64,000 nt of DNA from Sipunculus nudus (GCA_026874595.1 CM049316.1:57795676-57859675); one strand, 5' to 3'. Positions 11,764-24,319 are shown, counted from the stretch's first letter. Notes: generated by a model not told the origin, from the sequence alone. Numbers and translations: made by a program.

Positions 11764-14168
11764 AAATTTTTGAGAGGGTCATTAATTGAAAATGATAAAT
11801 ATCATGCACATATACATTCGAGTTACCAATCCGACAGTTAATCAAAATTTGCGAAGTTTCATAAATAATCTTTCCATTTGAAGTTTATAAAGAATTATAT
11901 ATTTCAATAATTAATCTAAACATGGCTGTGAAATTCGCTGTGCTTATTTATCTTATATAGAATCATCTTTTCTTCTTTTATACAGAAATTTAGCTTACAT
12001 TCATGTGACATTTTTACTCTGCAGAAATGTATTTCACTTTAAAAAACTATAAAATTTTAAACATAATCAGGCAAAATAGTTTATAAAAAAGAGACTTTCC
12101 TTTACGGACTATATGTCTTCCTTTCACTCATTTGATAATCAATCTATCAAGATTTTGAGAATTCGGACAACAATGATAACATATCCATACTCCACGAGAA
12201 AACTTTTTTTATGCCAATTTCAGTGTACCACAACTACTGCGAGGCATGTACATGGAAGTTGGCCTGAATTAAAATTCTTAACAAATATTTTCAGGCATTT
12301 GTTAAAGAGTCCCAAGGATTTGAAGGGTAAGCACAGAAAGTTTTGGTAAATACGCCTCACTACATGTCTGTATTATGTATGTTTAAATTATAGTTTTATT
12401 TGATCTGAATTTCCAAGCACTGCACTTAAATCTCTCTTATATTTGCATCCGATTACTTGCGTATATTGGTTTTTCTTTTATTCTGCGAAATATATATTTT
12501 AGGTAATGTTAGATAAATGAACGCATACCATACCAACATGTTTTAAATGTGATGGTTTAAATTTCCGTAGATTTAAAATATAGATGTTTTCAATTGGCTA
12601 GCGATTAATGTAATCCAGTTCTTCCTTGACGCCCCCAACAGAGGCATAATCGGGATTCAGGTATGGAGTGTATGATTATAGAAATACGGGATGTCGCTCA
12701 GGCAGCTCTCGTGTAGATGGAGGAGATAAACGACTAGCTGGCGCAGCCGGAAGCTGTTTGTGCAAGCAAGTGTGATTCATCCGGGCACTCATTAACACGG
12801 ACAAAACTGACTTCCCCATTTTGTAAGATTATAAAATCTATAATATATTCATATTATCATTGAATAAATATGAGGTTACAATAGTTTCGAACCAGAATGA
12901 ACGGCTTGTTCAAGGAAACACGTTTCCAAAACTCGAAGTTTATCAATGACTGAAAGACCCTGTGTACACTTCCCTTATATCACCCTACAAGGCAGTTGAT
13001 TCAAGATCAAATTATAATGCAAACTGTGTCGAATGCAGCAATTTCTCCTGTTTTTCATGATTCTGTAATGTTTTAACACAGCATAATAAATATGATAATT
13101 AATAAGTATCATGACGATAGGCAATTTAAATTTCTATGCCCTGTGCACACACAGCGGTATTGAATTAATGGGTTGGTCTGGGTGGCCGCAAGGGCGTTAG
13201 TTGTTTGCCTGTACCTGAGCTTTCAATCAGCTGAGCTATAGCGATCACCCTTTGTCCGGCGTCCGTCCGTCTGGCCGTCCGTTAACAGGGCACAAATCGT
13301 AACTTATGGACCTGGAATCTTCTTACTTGACATCCAGAGAGGTCCATGAAAAATCTCCTTGGAAACCTGAAATTAGGTCTCTGTTACACATATTATTTGA
13401 GCTATGGGTCTCGTAAGTACCCCCAGGATTATCAAAAATATGATACAAAAGCTCAAGTATCTGAATAACTACTGCATTGATCACCATGATCCTTTGTATG
13501 AATATTGATCATGAAGTGTTCCATCAGTTCCTGGAAACTGGTGGTGACACCTGTATTTTTCTAATGTTTACGAATTGTTTCTCTCTTTTTGATACCTTCA
13601 AAGAAGCTGTCATCTGTTAACAGGGCACACATCTTAACCGCTGGACCTGGAATCTTCTTACATGACATCATGGGAAGTCCATGTAAAGTCTCGGTGGAAA
13701 CCTGAAATTAGGTCTCTGTTACCCATAACTTTTGTTCTATGGATTTCATAATTAACCCCCAGAATAATAAAAAAATTGACACAAAAGCTCAAGTATCAGA
13801 ATACCTACTGCATTGATCCCCATGATTCTTTGTATGAATATTGATCATTGAGTGTTCCATAAGTTCCTGCAAACTGGTAGAGTCTCCTGTATTTTTCTGA
13901 TTTTTTTTCCATTTTTGATACCTCCAGAGAAGCTGTCATCTGTTAACAGGGCACAAATAGTTACCACAGGACCTGGAATCTTCTAACTTGACATCAAGGG
14001 AAGTCCATGAAAAGTCTCTGTGGAAATCTGAAATAAGGTATCTGTTACCCATATCCTCCTAGCTATCGGGCTCGTAAGTACCCCTCAGATTAATTGAACA
14101 GTTAATACAAAAGCTCCAGTATCTGAATAATTAATGCACTGATGGCCATGATTTTTTGCATGCATATT

Positions 14169-15519
14169 GTTAAAGGGGCCCAATCACATATCTGACCTTT
14201 ATAAACTAGAGGTAATCCCTTGAAGCTTTAATAAAAAGAGGCCAGAAGACATGGATATCACCACACACAGGCTGCATGTTTTGTTTATATCAACATGTTT
14301 ATAATATGTAGGGGCCCGCAAAAATAATCAAAACAAATTCAACAAGGGCATCTGGCAACAAGTCAGATAAGTCAGAGCTTTGCAAATGACGTTTTGCAAC
14401 AAGTGACCTTTCTACCTCCGCATATATGCAACCTACCAGCTTAGATTACTAGTTTTTCCCATTTGTCAACATTGCTGTGTTTACAAACTTGTTGTTTATA
14501 AACAAATTCATACATCCTTCACAAAGGCATTATAAGAACTTTTCACAACCAAAATAACCCTTAAATCATTAATATATACACAGAGAAAGTGAGAAATCAC
14601 ATAAATTCTTTTTCAAAAAGGTAGGTGCACGAGCACCTTTTAGGAACCTTATATCAATAGATCACGTAGTCGTGACGAACATAAACTTTGTAATGGAGAT
14701 TTAAAATAATCAGATTCTGTAACACTAGGCAGCGTGAAATGTCTAGGGGAATGAATGAAGAAGTCAGTGGTTTTTTGTTAACAAATAATTTTAATTTTAT
14801 TCTTAAACAATCCTAACATAACAATATACACTTAATCAATACAATTTCACAGTATAACAACAGTACAACAGCAAATCAATACAAGTATATAAATAAGGTA
14901 CAGTACCTGGATATCACCACTGTCACAGCGATAACAAGTCCTTTATACTGTACAACCTAGATGAACAGTTCACATAAATCTTCTCAGAGAATAACATTCC
15001 AGTTCATTCACAAAATCAATCCGTTGTAATCCCAAAGTGAAGTTCTTGTAATAATCCCGAAAGCAAACTGAAGACTATATTAGATCATTCAAAAATTTAG
15101 AAGAAAATCTATAATTGCCGCACTTATCGGAAAAGGTCCACAACTGACTTACACGCTTCTGTGTCCGCTGGAATATTTCTCTCCTCTCTGTTTGGCTCTA
15201 AAACACAGCCCCCTATATATAACTTTCACCTCAAGCCGAGAACTTTCCATTTCTCGAACAATCCAAAGAACCTAACATGATACACAGTACACACGCGTTA
15301 CAGGAAACATCTAGAACAACATCTTTGTGTTTCTACATATCAGGGTTCACACGTGGCCGGCCCGGCTCGGCCAGGCGAGAAAGCCCCAGACTAGCATGAC
15401 CGCTGTTTACACGTGAGAACCTACGCGTGGGCCCGGCTATGCCGTCATAGCAACAGACAACGCTAGCGCTGAACAAACACACTGCTCCATACAATAAAAG
15501 AGACATCTATAACAATATT
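14169..15519. mobile_element. Nested insertion within the repeat array
   Basis: Unit three reads ...GCATGCATATTG, is broken, and resumes at about 15520 with ATCATTAAGTGTTTC. The inserted 1.35 kb holds a copy of the intron-10 dispersed repeat (about 14281-14570) and a solo LTR (about 14637-15400). Exact target-site duplications were not clear by eye. Confidence 0.5.
14637..15400 (+). mobile_element. Solo LTR, inverted relative to the gypsy element
   Basis: This stretch is the reverse complement of 19020-19792 along almost its whole length, sharing TGTAACACTAGGCAGCG, GAAATGTCTAGGG and GCTCGGCCAGGCGAGAAAGC. Similarity stops at CCCAGACTAGC-TGAC near 15400. No internal retroelement domains are attached, so it appears to be a solo LTR. 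Confidence 0.7.
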
Positions 15520-15960
15520 TATCATTAAGTGTTTCATCAGTTCCTGCAAACTGAACACCACCTGTATTTTTTTTTTTAATTTTTACATATTTTTTCTCCA
15601 CTTTTGAGACCTTCAAATAAAGCCTCATATTGAAAGAGGGCACAAATAGTAACCCTTTGACCTAGAATCTTTATACTTGAAATCTGGAGAGGGCCATGGG
15701 AAGTCTTCATGGAACATTGAAATTAGGTCTCTGGTACCCTTATCCTCCGAGCTATTGGGCTCATGTGTCCCCCATCCCCCTCCTGAATAATTAAAAATGT
15801 GACACAAAAGCTCCGGTATATGTATAACTAATGCATATTCTTGATTCTTTGCATGCATATTGATCATGGAGTGTTTCATCAGTTCCCCGCAGACTGGTTG
15901 CACTACCTCTATTTTTTCAAAAATTTTTTCACATTATTTTATTCATGAGACCTTCAAATA

Positions 15961-17678
15961 CAGTGGTCAACTGTCCAAAAGCCCACTGAAATCCACTTCC
16001 TAGGATTCTTCACAAAATTTATAATTCTTTTATCGCACTCTCGCTGTCATTTTGCTAATTGTTCAACATTCCTTGAATTCAGCTGAGCGTCATGGCCCAT
16101 TGGCCACTAGTTCAAGCAGGCAGTCGTTTACTGCCTACCGTGACACGCACGAGAGTATTTGCAATATTCCGTATCAGGTCAAGGTCTAAAGTGTATCAGG
16201 TGTATATCTGTCACCACAGACTAATATTGTGCTCAAAGGTCGGGTTTTTAAAGTAATTATATAAGATCTAGCACAAACGTGGGTAGAAGAAAGAAAAAAT
16301 GAAAAAAAGGAGAAAAAATTGTATTTGATTGTTTTGCACTCTGGGGAATCTGAGAAAGTTCACTCATAAACAATGTGACCACAATAATGATGTGGTAATA
16401 AACTCATCAACCCCTATAAGCCTTGCATCTTTTCAGGGGCGGCGTACTGATGATTCTCATATTTTTTCACTTCAAAAGGTTTTGAGTAACAAAACACAAA
16501 CATTTTTCTCCTGCATATTTCCGCCAAGTACATATTTTGAGGGGGAAACACATGAAGTTAGTATTAATACCCACCTTTAGCGGTAGATTAATGCATGGCA
16601 AGGATCTTGTGGAAAAAAAACCTCCGTACAGGATCAAGATCTATTGAGACAATGATAGATCTCGCAAGGGGATGCGCACAAGACACGGAAATACAGCGGG
16701 TTTTACCTAGATTGCTAGAGCAACCACTGTATACAAACATGGCGGACCACTTGCACCTGGAGGTCAACTGTCACCCAGGAATCGCGCCAATTTAACGAAC
16801 ACATGCTTAAACCGTGTGATACGTGCAATTGTTCGTATACATTTATACCACTACGTCACCAAAATGGCGCCGCGTTGTAGTTCCCATATAAAAACAACAA
16901 TCATATTCTTTATAACCGTTATATTTTAAATGAACGTTGTCCATGTATATTTGCTCCAATGCCTTAATTATGGTAATTTTTAATTGCCAGGCGATACAGC
17001 TTGCGTACGACTGAAAAGAGTGACTGGAAAGAGATCTATCCCCTTTATAGACGAGTTCTCGCGTGAGTAGAATGCTTGTGAAATCCAAATCGTTCAGCTG
17101 TGCGATAGTAGGTGGCACCACCTCCTCCAATGCGCCATGGATCTGTTCAGTTAATCTCTTACACAGACACATGGTGATGCTCCGCAAACCCTCTCTTGGT
17201 GGGCCTGTGGAAAAGGAAACTGTCTACTCGGCATGGTGAAATCCAGTGTATTTGTGACATTCATTCACGTGACACATAATGTAGTTAATTAACTCATCGA
17301 CACAGAACTGTTAAGACATTTAATCAGATATTTCGGCTAGGTCAGTCTTTACCCTCAAACTGGCCGACTTAACATATGCATTATGGTAAGCTCCACTCGA
17401 TATAAATGCACACACGCACACACACAGATATAACCCCATCAACATCACACTAAATCCGTATATAGAATTTCACATTCTTGCAGTATATTTCATTTTAATA
17501 TCGCGTTTGCAGACACTGTTTAAAGAAACATGCCGAACAGACAACACTTGTGTGTACTTTAAATAAAATGCAGATTAAAAATACACACGTGCACATACAC
17601 ATTATATATTTATACTCATTCCCATTCTCATTTTGTTAGTTCCCGCCATACAATAATATAGGAGGAAATTAAGACTAC
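15961..17678. other. Intergenic DNA, no gene recognised
   Basis: About 16190-17678 aligns with 50525-51500 downstream of gene B. The largest frame (16843-17187, minus, 114 codons) is not preserved in the paralogous copy, so it is probably chance. Confidence 0.5.
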
Positions 17679-18018
17679 TAAGGCCCTTTTTCCATGAGAG
17701 CGGGTGTTTCCGCGAGCTGAAAAAAAAACCGCACTGGAGTGAGCTTTCACATGTGCGCAGCGCACGTTTCTGGGGAATCCCCACAACGCGTAACCTGCTT
17801 TTACAAGGAATTCCCCATTCACAAGCCTATGCTGCATGGGGTGGCTACAAGCAGACTACATCCGTCTCCTCGACCTCCACAAGAAGACTTGCCCGAGTGC
17901 ATTGAAAAGGGACACATAATTTACACTATAGCGATTTTTCCGCGCGCGAAAAATCGCCCATCGCATTATGTTGATTTCACACGATGTTGATTTCCGCGTG
18001 CATGGAAAAGGGTCCTAA
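17679..18018 (+). mobile_element. 334 bp MITE, PIF/Harbinger-like, with TAA target duplication
   Basis: The element spans 17682-18015. The left end GGCCCTTTTTCCATG and the reverse complement of the right end, GGACCCTTTTCCATG, form terminal inverted repeats. TAA flanks both sides (17679-17681 and 18016-18018). The paralogous site near 51495 has GACTACTAAAATGG with a single TAA and no insert, which is an empty site. A 3 bp TAA/TTA target and GG-starting ends fit PIF/Harbinger. No transposase is encoded. Confidence 0.8.
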
Positions 18019-19019
18019 AACGGTCTCCGTCCGTCCGTCCGTCGTACCGTTCGATCGTCCGTCCGTCTGTCCGTACTGAACCTTCTTCTCAAAATACCTC
18101 TTATCCCACTAAATATCGCTAAAACCAACAAATTTTGCGGACATTACATATGTGACTGACATTAAACAATACCCGCAGGTAACGCCATCTCTAGTACACT
18201 TATTTCTCTTTTTCAAAATTTTTACCTTCAAATGATAAAATAAAAGTTTAAATATAAAAAGCCATATGATTTTTTAACCTTATTGTAATGTTGGGTATAT
18301 AATGGCAAGATTAGTTCTAATCATCAATTTGATTGGCCAAATGAAATAATAATGTAATGTTTGTCATTTAGCTCACTCCAGCCTTAAAGTTCACAATTTT
18401 AAGCCACTTAAAGTAATGAAATAAATGTTTATTTGTTTATAATTATAGGGTATACCTCAGCTTTTGCAGCCGAGTAAAACTTGATGTATACACTTCATAT
18501 GAACGGCATGGGGCAATTTGTTTGTGTTTTCTTTTATTCGATTTAAATGAAGTTATCGATGTATATTTTTAGTTTGAATGTGAATAAATGTTAAAATGAA
18601 TATATATAAATAAGTCCTAATCATCAATTTGATCAGCTTAGTCGAATACTTTTGTCGATTTAGTGTAATGTCATTTTGTGGTTCAGAACATGTCACACAC
18701 AGGTTACACAAGACACACTGTTGATCAAACACTGTTTACGGACTCCAACCAAATGCGACGCAAGCTGACATAAAACGAAAAAGGAAGGAGGCTTTTGGGA
18801 GTCGTCACCAAACAACATAATAGTATAATACTGAGCATAGTTCCATTACATCCTCTTTCTTATAAAAAAAAAGAAATAAGCTGTTGACTATTATGAGTTA
18901 CTTTTATATGAAGTTACAGATGTCTTCTTATATATGACACGGGCGTAACTCGTGTTATAGCGGCCACGCTTGGCCGGATGTTGCTCTCTCAGTTTAATCC
19001 GTACTGGTTTAACTCTCGC
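18019..19019. other. Intergenic DNA with (TCCG)n
   Basis: It starts with a (TCCG)n-rich block (about 18026-18073), followed by a stretch that aligns with 51515-51680 downstream of B, including TATCGCTAAAACC. No gene is seen up to the LTR at 19020. Confidence 0.5.
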
Positions 19020-19792
19020 TGTCAAGCTAGTCTGGGGCTTTCTCGCCTGGCCGAGCCGGGGCCGGCTCACGTGTGAACCCTGACATGTATAGACACAGCG
19101 TTCTTTTTCTAGATGTTTCCTGTAACGGGTGTTTACTGTGTATCATGTTAGATTCTTTAGATTGTTCGAAAAACGGAAAGTTCTCACCTTTAGATGAGAA
19201 ACTTTAAATAGGGGCTGTGTTTTAGAGCCGAGAGAGAAGTGAGAGAATTTTTCAGCCGACACAGAAGAGTGGGGTGGGACTGTTTCCGATACATGCAGCA
19301 GTTACACATTTTCTTCAAATTTTCCTCAAATTTATGAAGGATTTTATGTAGTCTCCTGTTTGCCTTTCGGATCACTGCCAGGATTTCAGTTTTGGATAAC
19401 AATAGATTGATTTTGTATTTACATTGGACTGTTATTCTCCGAGAAGATCTGTGTGAACCGTTCTTTCGGCTTTTACATTTTAAAGGACTTATCGCTGTGA
19501 CAGCGGAGTTATCCAGGTACTGTGCACTTTCTTTATTAGGCTGTGTAATTATATTGATTTGCTGTTATACTGTTGTTGTACTGTGTAAGTGTATTGATTT
19601 AGTGTATTGTAATGTTAGGGTTGTTTTAGGAATAAATTATAGTTAATTGTTAACAAAAAACACTGACTTTATTCAATACCCTAGACATTTCTCGCTGCCT
19701 AGTGTTACAGAATCTGATTTTTTGTTTCTTCTTCATTACAAAATTTTTATTCATCAGGCATACGTGATTTGTTGATATTAGGTTCCGTAACA
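19020..19792 (-). mobile_element. 3' LTR of the gypsy element
   Basis: On the + strand it starts TGTCAAGCTAG and ends CCGTAACA, giving TG...CA termini at about 773 bp. It lies just beyond the integrase end of the minus-strand gypsy pol remnant, as expected for its 3' LTR. Its inverted partner is at 14637-15400. Confidence 0.7.
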
Positions 19793-20179
19793 ATGAAAAC
19801 TACTTAGATTCCAAGAACGCCGGGCGGTATTTGCTAATACAGTGTATAATTACAGATCTAGGTAGTTATAAACAAAATAAGATGATCCAATCATTATACC
19901 AAAGTTTAGGATAAAGGGCAAGGTTGTTGAAAAACGCGGCGTAGTAATGTCCTTTAAAAATTCCTGATTGCGACGGAAACGATTTCCACTGGGGGTTTGC
20001 ACAATGTAGGATCGCGGTTAAGCACAGGTTTCAATAATCCGTGCTTGAGTCCATCTCAATGTCTTGGGATCTTGTAAACCCACTGTGTGACCTTTGATAA
20101 TGTCTTCTAATGACATAGCCTCTCTTTTAAGGCATCCAAAGTATCTTCACTCCACTTCATCCCAATCGTGTGGGAAGAT

Positions 20180-20497
20180 TTAGACGCAACCATTACATCG
20201 TGGATAGTTAGTTGAAGACATGATGGGTCTGAATTCCCACTGCTTTGCGAACTCGGCGAATTTATAGGAGGAGTAACAGGGGCCTCCGTCGCTGTAAAGT
20301 ATGTTAGGCACCTCTTGCTCGGAAAAGATTTTCTTGAGTTTCGCTATGACAGCGCTACTAGTTTCCGAGGTCAGTTTCCTAAAGAAGGGCATCTTACTGT
20401 AATGATCCGCTACTATGAAATATGCTTGGTCATTGAAATAAAACATATCAGTATCAAGATTTTTGGCATGGTGCCATGGAATGTCATGTGGAATCAT
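20180..20497 (-). pseudogene. Integrase fragment of gypsy element
   Basis: An rve-type integrase core reading YFIVADHYSKMPFFRKL, then YSDGGPCYSS and MSSTNYPRCNG. It retains Asp residues at the first two catalytic positions, but the conserved glutamate after the SNG-like motif is replaced by a premature stop. It therefore cannot encode a complete DDE core. Confidence 0.75.
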
Positions 20498-20876
20498 GCT
20501 TTGACGAGATTTATCATTGAATCTCTAAGCAAATATCATATTTGCCGATGTGAATTTCTATATCTCGGTCTATTCCCCTCCAATAGACACACGTTTTCGC
20601 TCTGAGGCGAGTTTAACAACTCCTAGGTGACTGAGGTGCAGCTTAATCAGTATCTCATTCTGCATCGAACAAGGTACCATAATTCGTTGTCACCAGTGCA
20701 CCATCTTCTACAGCAATTAAATTCGTTAAAGACCAATATCCGCGCACTGATTTTGGCAAGTCCTTTGCTTATTCTTGCCAAGCTTAAGTAACAGTTTAAA
20801 CAAATAGGTCATCCTTGGTCTCTTTTAATAGTTGATCTAGTTTGCTGTCTGACCATCTGACCGAATAAATGGTGTT

Positions 20877-21140
20877 CTAAAGTGCTATGGTATCTGCTGG
20901 CATCGGATTCTGTCTAGAAAATGTATCGGCAAGTAAGAGTTCTTTGTCAGGGCGGTATTTTTTGGTCATGTCATATTGCTGAATTCTCAGCAGCATGGGT
21001 TGCAAACGTGGTGGTTCTTGACCATTTTTTCTCAACTGTATCTGCTCTAATGACTGCTCTAAGTGATCGGACTCGACAAAAAGAGGAGACCAATACACAA
21101 AAGAATGGAAACGTTCAACGCCAAAAAACTCTGCTAGCAT
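20877..21140 (-). pseudogene. RNase H fragment of gypsy element
   Basis: It reads GVERFHSFVYWSPLFVESDH, then PPRLQPMLLRIQQYD and KELLLADTFSRQ, matching the gypsy RNase H pattern (FHxYVYG, TDHKPLE, RPGKEnxvADaLSR) with substitutions. Stops separate it from the reverse transcriptase segment. Confidence 0.75.
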
Positions 21141-21504
21141 TTAACTCTCAGAATTGGCGTATCTTTCTTCAGTAGTAGTAAGAGGCTTTAAAGGCAATGC
21201 ATTGATTTTTTCTCTGCCTTGATCATCTGTTTGAATTAGAGCAGCCCCTAGACCCTTTATGCTATCGTCCACTTGTGTCATTGTGCTTAAACATTAGTTT
21301 AAAAAATATGCAGGAGTCACCATGTGACATATTTGATGCTTTATTGCCTGGAATGCGTTCTCATGGTTTGTAGTTAAAGACAATCTGTATTTCTTAGCGA
21401 GTTCGCGCAATATTGCAGTTTTCTCTGACTGTTTTTTTTTTTTTTTTTGTGCGAAGGAATTGCTGTAAGTCCTTTACACATTTTGGGCTAGGTAGACACT
21501 CGAT

Positions 21505-21753
21505 TTACTCATTTTTTTTAGGATCAGGCTTTACACCGTCTGGAAAATATATCATACCGAAGAAAATGGCTTTCTTTGTGTGAATTGTGCATTTCTCTGC
21601 ATTGAATACATGGCCGGATAAGCGTGCATGTAGCATCAAGTTATGCAGATTACGATCATCAGTTCCAAAAACAAGAATATCACTGTCCAAAATAGAGTTC
21701 ATTTTTTTTCCTGGAATACATCTTGCGCGAAAGGTAAACGTTTGAATCTGCAC
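21505..21753 (-). pseudogene. Reverse transcriptase fragment of gypsy element
   Basis: It reads LDSDILVFGTDD, then HLNAEKC-like (VFNAEKC), then FFGMIYFPDGVKPDP. The usual YxDD motif reads DSDI here, so the catalytic aspartate pair is damaged. Confidence 0.75.
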
Positions 21754-22849
21754 CGACCATCAGGCGCATTAAAAGAGGTAAACACTGCAAATTCTCTATC
21801 CATTTCTATGGACCAAAATCCGTGTTTTGCGTCCAGTTTGCTAAAACATTGGCGCCCTCTAGTTTGATTGATCTCCTCTATCGTAGGAGTTCTGTGTTGG
21901 GATCGCTTAACAGCGACATTTAGGTTTTTTGGGTCAAGACATACTCGTAATCTGCCATATACTCCTTACGGCTGAAGGCTTGCTTCAAAGTTTAGCCATT
22001 AAATGCTCTCGTATTCTGGGATCTGTTCAATAATGTCTAGTTCCATCATGCAATTTAGTTCCGCCTTAATCTCGTCCCTGATATGTATAGGGTATTTTCT
22101 CTGGGGTGAACCACGGGTGGAACATCTGGTATTAATTCAATATGAAATTTGCCGTCAAATTTCCAAGTACCAGTGAATCTGTCATTCCTTTCAATGTGGA
22201 TATATCTGAGATCGGGTCTGGTCCTCTTTGACCTTCATGAGAATCCTTCAAGGTCATGGCTTCTACTGCAATTACTGTGAAAATCTGGAGTAACTCGCAC
22301 AATAGTTTGCCAAGTATCACCGGGCCTAAACTTTCTGCTATATAAAACTTATGACTACTCCATTCTGTGTTCATGCGGTCATAACGTAGAGTCATATTGA
22401 CAACACTATATTGTATAATCTCTTCTTTCTAACCATACACCTGGCCGCTTTTCTACCAGAATGCTGTATATGGACAACCCATCATCTCCCACGTGATCTG
22501 GAAACATTTTGCGAAATTTGCGAATGGGTATATATACACATATACACATATCCAGTATCGGCCTTTTTTCTGAGCTCTGCTGGAACACTGACAGTTGGCA
22601 TTCTCATATCAAGGTTACCAATTATGTCACTGTTAATGGCATCCTTAGGGTTCCGTATATTTGAATCTCATGAGAGCTTCTCAAAGTCATCTTGTTCCAC
22701 GATATTGGCATGAACATTCTTTTGTTCAGGAGTCGTTTTGAGATGGCCCCGTGATGCTGAACGAGGTCTGTGCCAATCTTTTCAACTGGAACGATTTTGG
22801 GCCTGCCGGGTGGTTTTCCCTTGGCCTTATGTTTCTGCTAACATCGGAT

Positions 22850-23262
22850 TTCCAAGTGGCCTACGTTCCGACATTGGGACCATTTATCATGATAGGCCGG
22901 GCACTTCCCATATTGGTGGTCTTTGCCACAAATTCGCAATTGGAGACTCGGTCACGCTTTTACCTTAGAAAGTCTCTGAAGCTTCATGTATCCTACATAT
23001 GTTCAAGGCATCATCAATGTTAAGTTGTCATTTTGTTTTAGAAGGTTGCCTACTGGATGCATGATTGTTAGTTGCAAGTCCCTTTGATTAACCTCCCACC
23101 AAGTTCTGCAAATTTGCATTTTAATACAGTTGACCTACACCTGGTGTAAAACTCGCCTATTGTTTCGGTCTGTTTTGGCTTGTAGTAAGTCCGGTTGAGT
23201 CTATGTACTCTAAAGACCAGACCCCGATCATGATTCATGTCTGCCATAGTCCCGATTGCCAA
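22850..23262 (-). pseudogene. gag and zinc-knuckle remnant of gypsy element
   Basis: The gag-like frame (23262-23068) has NRTYYKPKQTETIGEFYTRC and CKFAELGGRLI. Downstream on the minus strand, a segment reads CGKDHQYGKCPAY, then QCRNVGHLEIRC. It resembles the tandem zinc knuckles of Mag-like gypsy elements. Confidence 0.55.
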
Positions 23263-23300
23263 ATAACAATCAATGCATCTCCAGTCTTTAAGCGATTACT

Positions 23301-24319
23301 TTTGACGCCCAACTTCATATCAATGACGTTTGTGCTAACTCTCTTAGTTAATTTCTCAGTCAATGCCGGGTCACAAAACTTTTCTATTTTTATTCCGAAG
23401 TTTAAAATTGGAATTTGATTTTCGAAATTAAAAAAAAAAATTAGTGGATTAAGCACATAAAAATTACGTAAAATGGTAGCTCTGTTTGAATTTTCTACAT
23501 AACAATTTACAAGAATTATCCGTTGATATTAACCCATATATTTAAAACAACGTACAGAGGTAAGTTTATAAAAATTGCCGATTTCAAGCCTTTTGGACAA
23601 TTTTTCCGGAGAGGTAATGTTTAGAAATATTTTCTGTGGGAATGTCTTTAATAATAATTGGCATCAAACCTAAAAATGACAGGGGGGTGCAGTTAAACTT
23701 AAAATTCTAGGATGGGCCCCAGAACTATAAGGTTTTGGGACATTAGGTTCTAACTTCAATGCAGCACTGAAGCCACACTATATAAACATGGCGAGGGGAC
23801 CATGTTAGCTTCTATGCCCTTATGACCATGTATATGCATATATATATGCTGTATCCCATTAAATTAAAGCATTTTTATTTTGGCTGATGTTGTATGGTTT
23901 TTGAAACGGAAAGAAAATAAAGGTATGTTCTGTTATGTTAGATTCAAACAAAAAGCAACACAAAGAGTGGATATAGGGACGTGCAGCAATTTAAAAACTA
24001 TTACCACTTCACAGGTCCACCTGGATTACATTATTGAATGTTTATGTAAATAACCACTGTTAAAACAGTGAGAGAACTGGCTGCTTGGGCTTAGCTGTTG
24101 TGTGTAGGGTGGTCATTTATCCTCGGGACACATATAGAACTGAAAGGTGTCATAAGCATGGTCCCCCGGCAGCCTGAGCGTCAATTTCATAGGCAGAACA
24201 CCAAAAAAAATACAAATACAGCAGCGAATACAATAGTCCACTATGCGCAAATGAGATTCACAAATATTTGATTTCTTTTGGTGGTTATACCTGGTTATAC
24301 TCACCGCTTTCCACAAGTT
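23301..24319. other. Intergenic DNA upstream of gene B
   Basis: AT-rich, with no gene. I looked for a second LTR copy here and did not see one. The last 50 bases before the putative first exon are weakly similar to 52830-52880 upstream of gene C. Confidence 0.45.

Larger units (their letters stand above)
7566..13169. other. Intergenic DNA downstream of gene A
   Basis: No gene is recognised. About 7720-8400 aligns with 48385-48960 downstream of B, and about 11215-12660 aligns with 48990-50520. Bases about 8400-11200 are extra in A. The block contains the 80 bp repeat pair (10263-10342, 11628-11707). Short open frames (8410-8676, 11402-11584, 12113-12349) have no recognisable content and are not conserved in the paralogous block. 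Confidence 0.55.
13170..15960 (+). repeat. Array of ~330 bp repeats with tRNA-like head
   Basis: Units begin at an AACAGGGCACA-type motif near 13281, 13614 and 13940 (periods about 333 and 326). A fourth, divergent unit covers about 15520-15960. Each unit has a CCTGAAATTAGGTCTCTGTT block and a GATCATGAAGTGTTCCATC-like block. A tRNA-like stretch on the minus strand (13250-13185, TATAGCTCAGCTGATTG) and (TCCG)n lie at the left edge. Unit three is interrupted at about 14168-15519 by the nested insertion described next. A related array lies inverted at about 47200-48330 between genes B and C. Confidence 0.65.
19793..23300 (-). mobile_element. Decayed Ty3/gypsy-like retrotransposon, gag-pol remnant
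   Basis: Read on the minus strand, the order is gag-like (23262-23068), a zinc-knuckle-like stretch (about 22940-22850), a poorly recognisable protease region (about 22590-22130), reverse transcriptase (21753-21505), RNase H (21140-20877) and integrase (20497-20180). This order (protease, RT, RNase H, integrase) fits Ty3/gypsy. The frame is broken many times and no 5' LTR was found near 23.3-24.3 kb, so the element is dead and 5'-truncated or rearranged. Confidence 0.75.

Noticed and set aside
16843-17187. 114-codon minus-strand open frame
   Set aside because: No recognisable domain, and the frame is not preserved in the paralogous copy around 50900-51100.
18026-18073. TCCG repeats as a CRISPR-like or regulatory array
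   Set aside because: Simple tetranucleotide repeat in animal DNA, also present at 13259-13285 and 51519-51548.
22738-23023. Plus-strand frames of 76-90 codons
   Set aside because: Antisense shadows of the minus-strand gag/zinc-knuckle remnant.
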